Source: Eubacteriales bacterium (GTDB lineage Bacteria; Bacillota; Clostridia; Christensenellales; CAG-138). From it: 6,035 nt of DNA. A model generated the notes under the pieces. The model saw only the letters and a program-made list of their open reading frames with translations. It was not told the DNA's origin and ran no database searches. Every line of letters begins with the position of its first letter. Within the stretch, counting starts at the first letter, position 1. The translations under genes and the position numbers were made by a program. Of this stretch, positions 5,436-6,035 are shown piece after piece. The stretch covers positions 1 to 6,035 of the forward strand of contig JAQVML010000100.1 of NCBI GenBank assembly GCA_028703645.1, in the 5' to 3' direction.

Positions 5436-6035
5436 ATGAAGGAACATCGGACTCATACGCGCGCGGCAAGTCTGCGCGGACGCACGAAGCGAGCCCTCAT
5501 TGCAGTGATCGCAATTCTTCTTACGCTCGCTTTGAGCACCACCGCTCTTGCGGATAATGGTAGAGGCGGAAAGCCGGAAGGGCAGAGCTCCGGCACTAAG
5601 ACACAACCCGGCGGCGACGGCACGCAGAGTGGAACGGGCGCTTCCGGAAAGACGGACAAACAAACCGGAAAACGCAACGCGGAGATGGAAGGCCTCAACA
5701 TCGATCGGATTGAGGGAGCCATCGCGGCATTGACGGATGAAGACGCAAAGGCGACGCTGACCACGCTGTTGAGCGCATATGTGGATGCGTGGACGGCGAA
5801 GCAGGAAGCGGTTTCGGAAAAAGATAAGGAAAATCTGGGCACGCTCTCCGCGACGTTTTCTGCTGCGAAAGCCGCTCTGGATACCGCACTGGAAGCCGCG
5901 GGCATCTCGACCGATACGCTCTATGGCGTGCCCGAGGAAGCAAAGGACGGAACCGGAAAGATGAACAACCGCCCCACGCTGGACACGGACGAGATCGGCT
6001 CCGCCATATCCGCGCTGGCGGATACCGACGCGAAC
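5436..6035 (+). CDS. Unrecognised secreted protein with repeated helical domain (C-terminus cut by window edge)
   Basis: Open frame of 200 codons with no stop, running off the right edge. The start has AAAGGAG 10 bases upstream. Residues 1-39 are a classic signal peptide: a basic N-region rich in Arg, Lys and His up to residue 19, a hydrophobic core LIAVIAILLTLAL (21-33), and an Ala-X-Ala site with cleavage expected after TTALA (39). Residues 40-82 are a hydrophilic Gly/Ser/Thr/Lys/Gln-rich segment, probably disordered. Residues 87-160 are predicted helical and Ala-rich (IEGAIAALTDEDAKATL, then SAYVDAWTAKQEA, then SATFSAAKAALDTALEAAG). At 182-199 the sequence LDTDEIGSAISALADTDA resembles 87-104, suggesting a repeat of about 95 residues. 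No cysteine lipobox, sorting signal or catalytic motif is visible in this part. I recognise no family; a wall-exposed or secreted structural role is only a guess. Confidence 0.85.
   Translation, partial: MKEHRTHTRAASLRGRTKRALIAVIAILLTLALSTTALADNGRGGKPEGQSSGTKTQPGGDGTQSGTGASGKTDKQTGKRNAEMEGLNIDRIEGAIAALTDEDAKATLTTLLSAYVDAWTAKQEAVSEKDKENLGTLSATFSAAKAALDTALEAAGISTDTLYGVPEEAKDGTGKMNNRPTLDTDEIGSAISALADTDAN

Overview
The window looks like a chromosomal segment of a Gram-positive, probably clostridial (Firmicutes/Bacillota) bacterium of moderate-to-high GC. Supporting signs are strong AGGAGG-type ribosome binding sites, a MacB-type ABC ATPase coupled to a secreted repeat-domain protein, an acetyl-CoA-type MetA and an RsmF-like rRNA methyltransferase with a PUA-like C-terminus. 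The genus cannot be fixed from the sequence. No phage, IS, CRISPR, tRNA or rRNA feature was seen.

Left part, minus strand (1-2054): a candidate transcription unit with a near-consensus sigma-A promoter (TTGACA-17-TATGAT, 2026-2054). It reads leftward into an ABC-transporter ATPase of the MacB/LolD type (1145-1900). That gene overlaps by 8 bases the start of a large secreted protein with a signal peptide, a Pro/Thr/Glu-rich linker and CARDB-like beta-sandwich repeats, which runs off the left edge (1-1152). An FtsX/MacB-like permease is expected further left but is not in view. A 19-bp inverted repeat covers the predicted transcription start, so the unit may be repressor-controlled.

Middle, plus strand (2207-3690): a promoter diverging from the ABC unit is followed by a long leader with a possible 55-codon small ORF. 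Then comes metA (2712-3644), the first committed step of methionine synthesis. The catalytic residues Cys142, His235 and Glu237 are all present, and Glu111 suggests acetyl-CoA rather than succinyl-CoA as acyl donor. A rho-independent terminator ends the unit.

Right part, plus strand (3704-6035): an rRNA m5C methyltransferase of the RsmF/NOL1-NOP2-Sun family (3768-5060) has its own promoter. It is followed by a 26-base perfect palindrome and a strong terminator at 5223-5261. After a 375-base gap, an unrecognised secreted protein (5436 to the edge) begins. It has a signal peptide, a Gly/Ser/Thr-rich low-complexity segment and a helical domain that starts to repeat about 95 residues later, where the window ends.

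The four larger units appear functionally independent: envelope transport, methionine synthesis, ribosome modification and a secreted protein. Nothing here is clearly a new system. The most unusual parts are the ABC-ATPase/CARDB-like pair with its operator-like promoter, the metA leader, and the repeat-bearing secreted protein.
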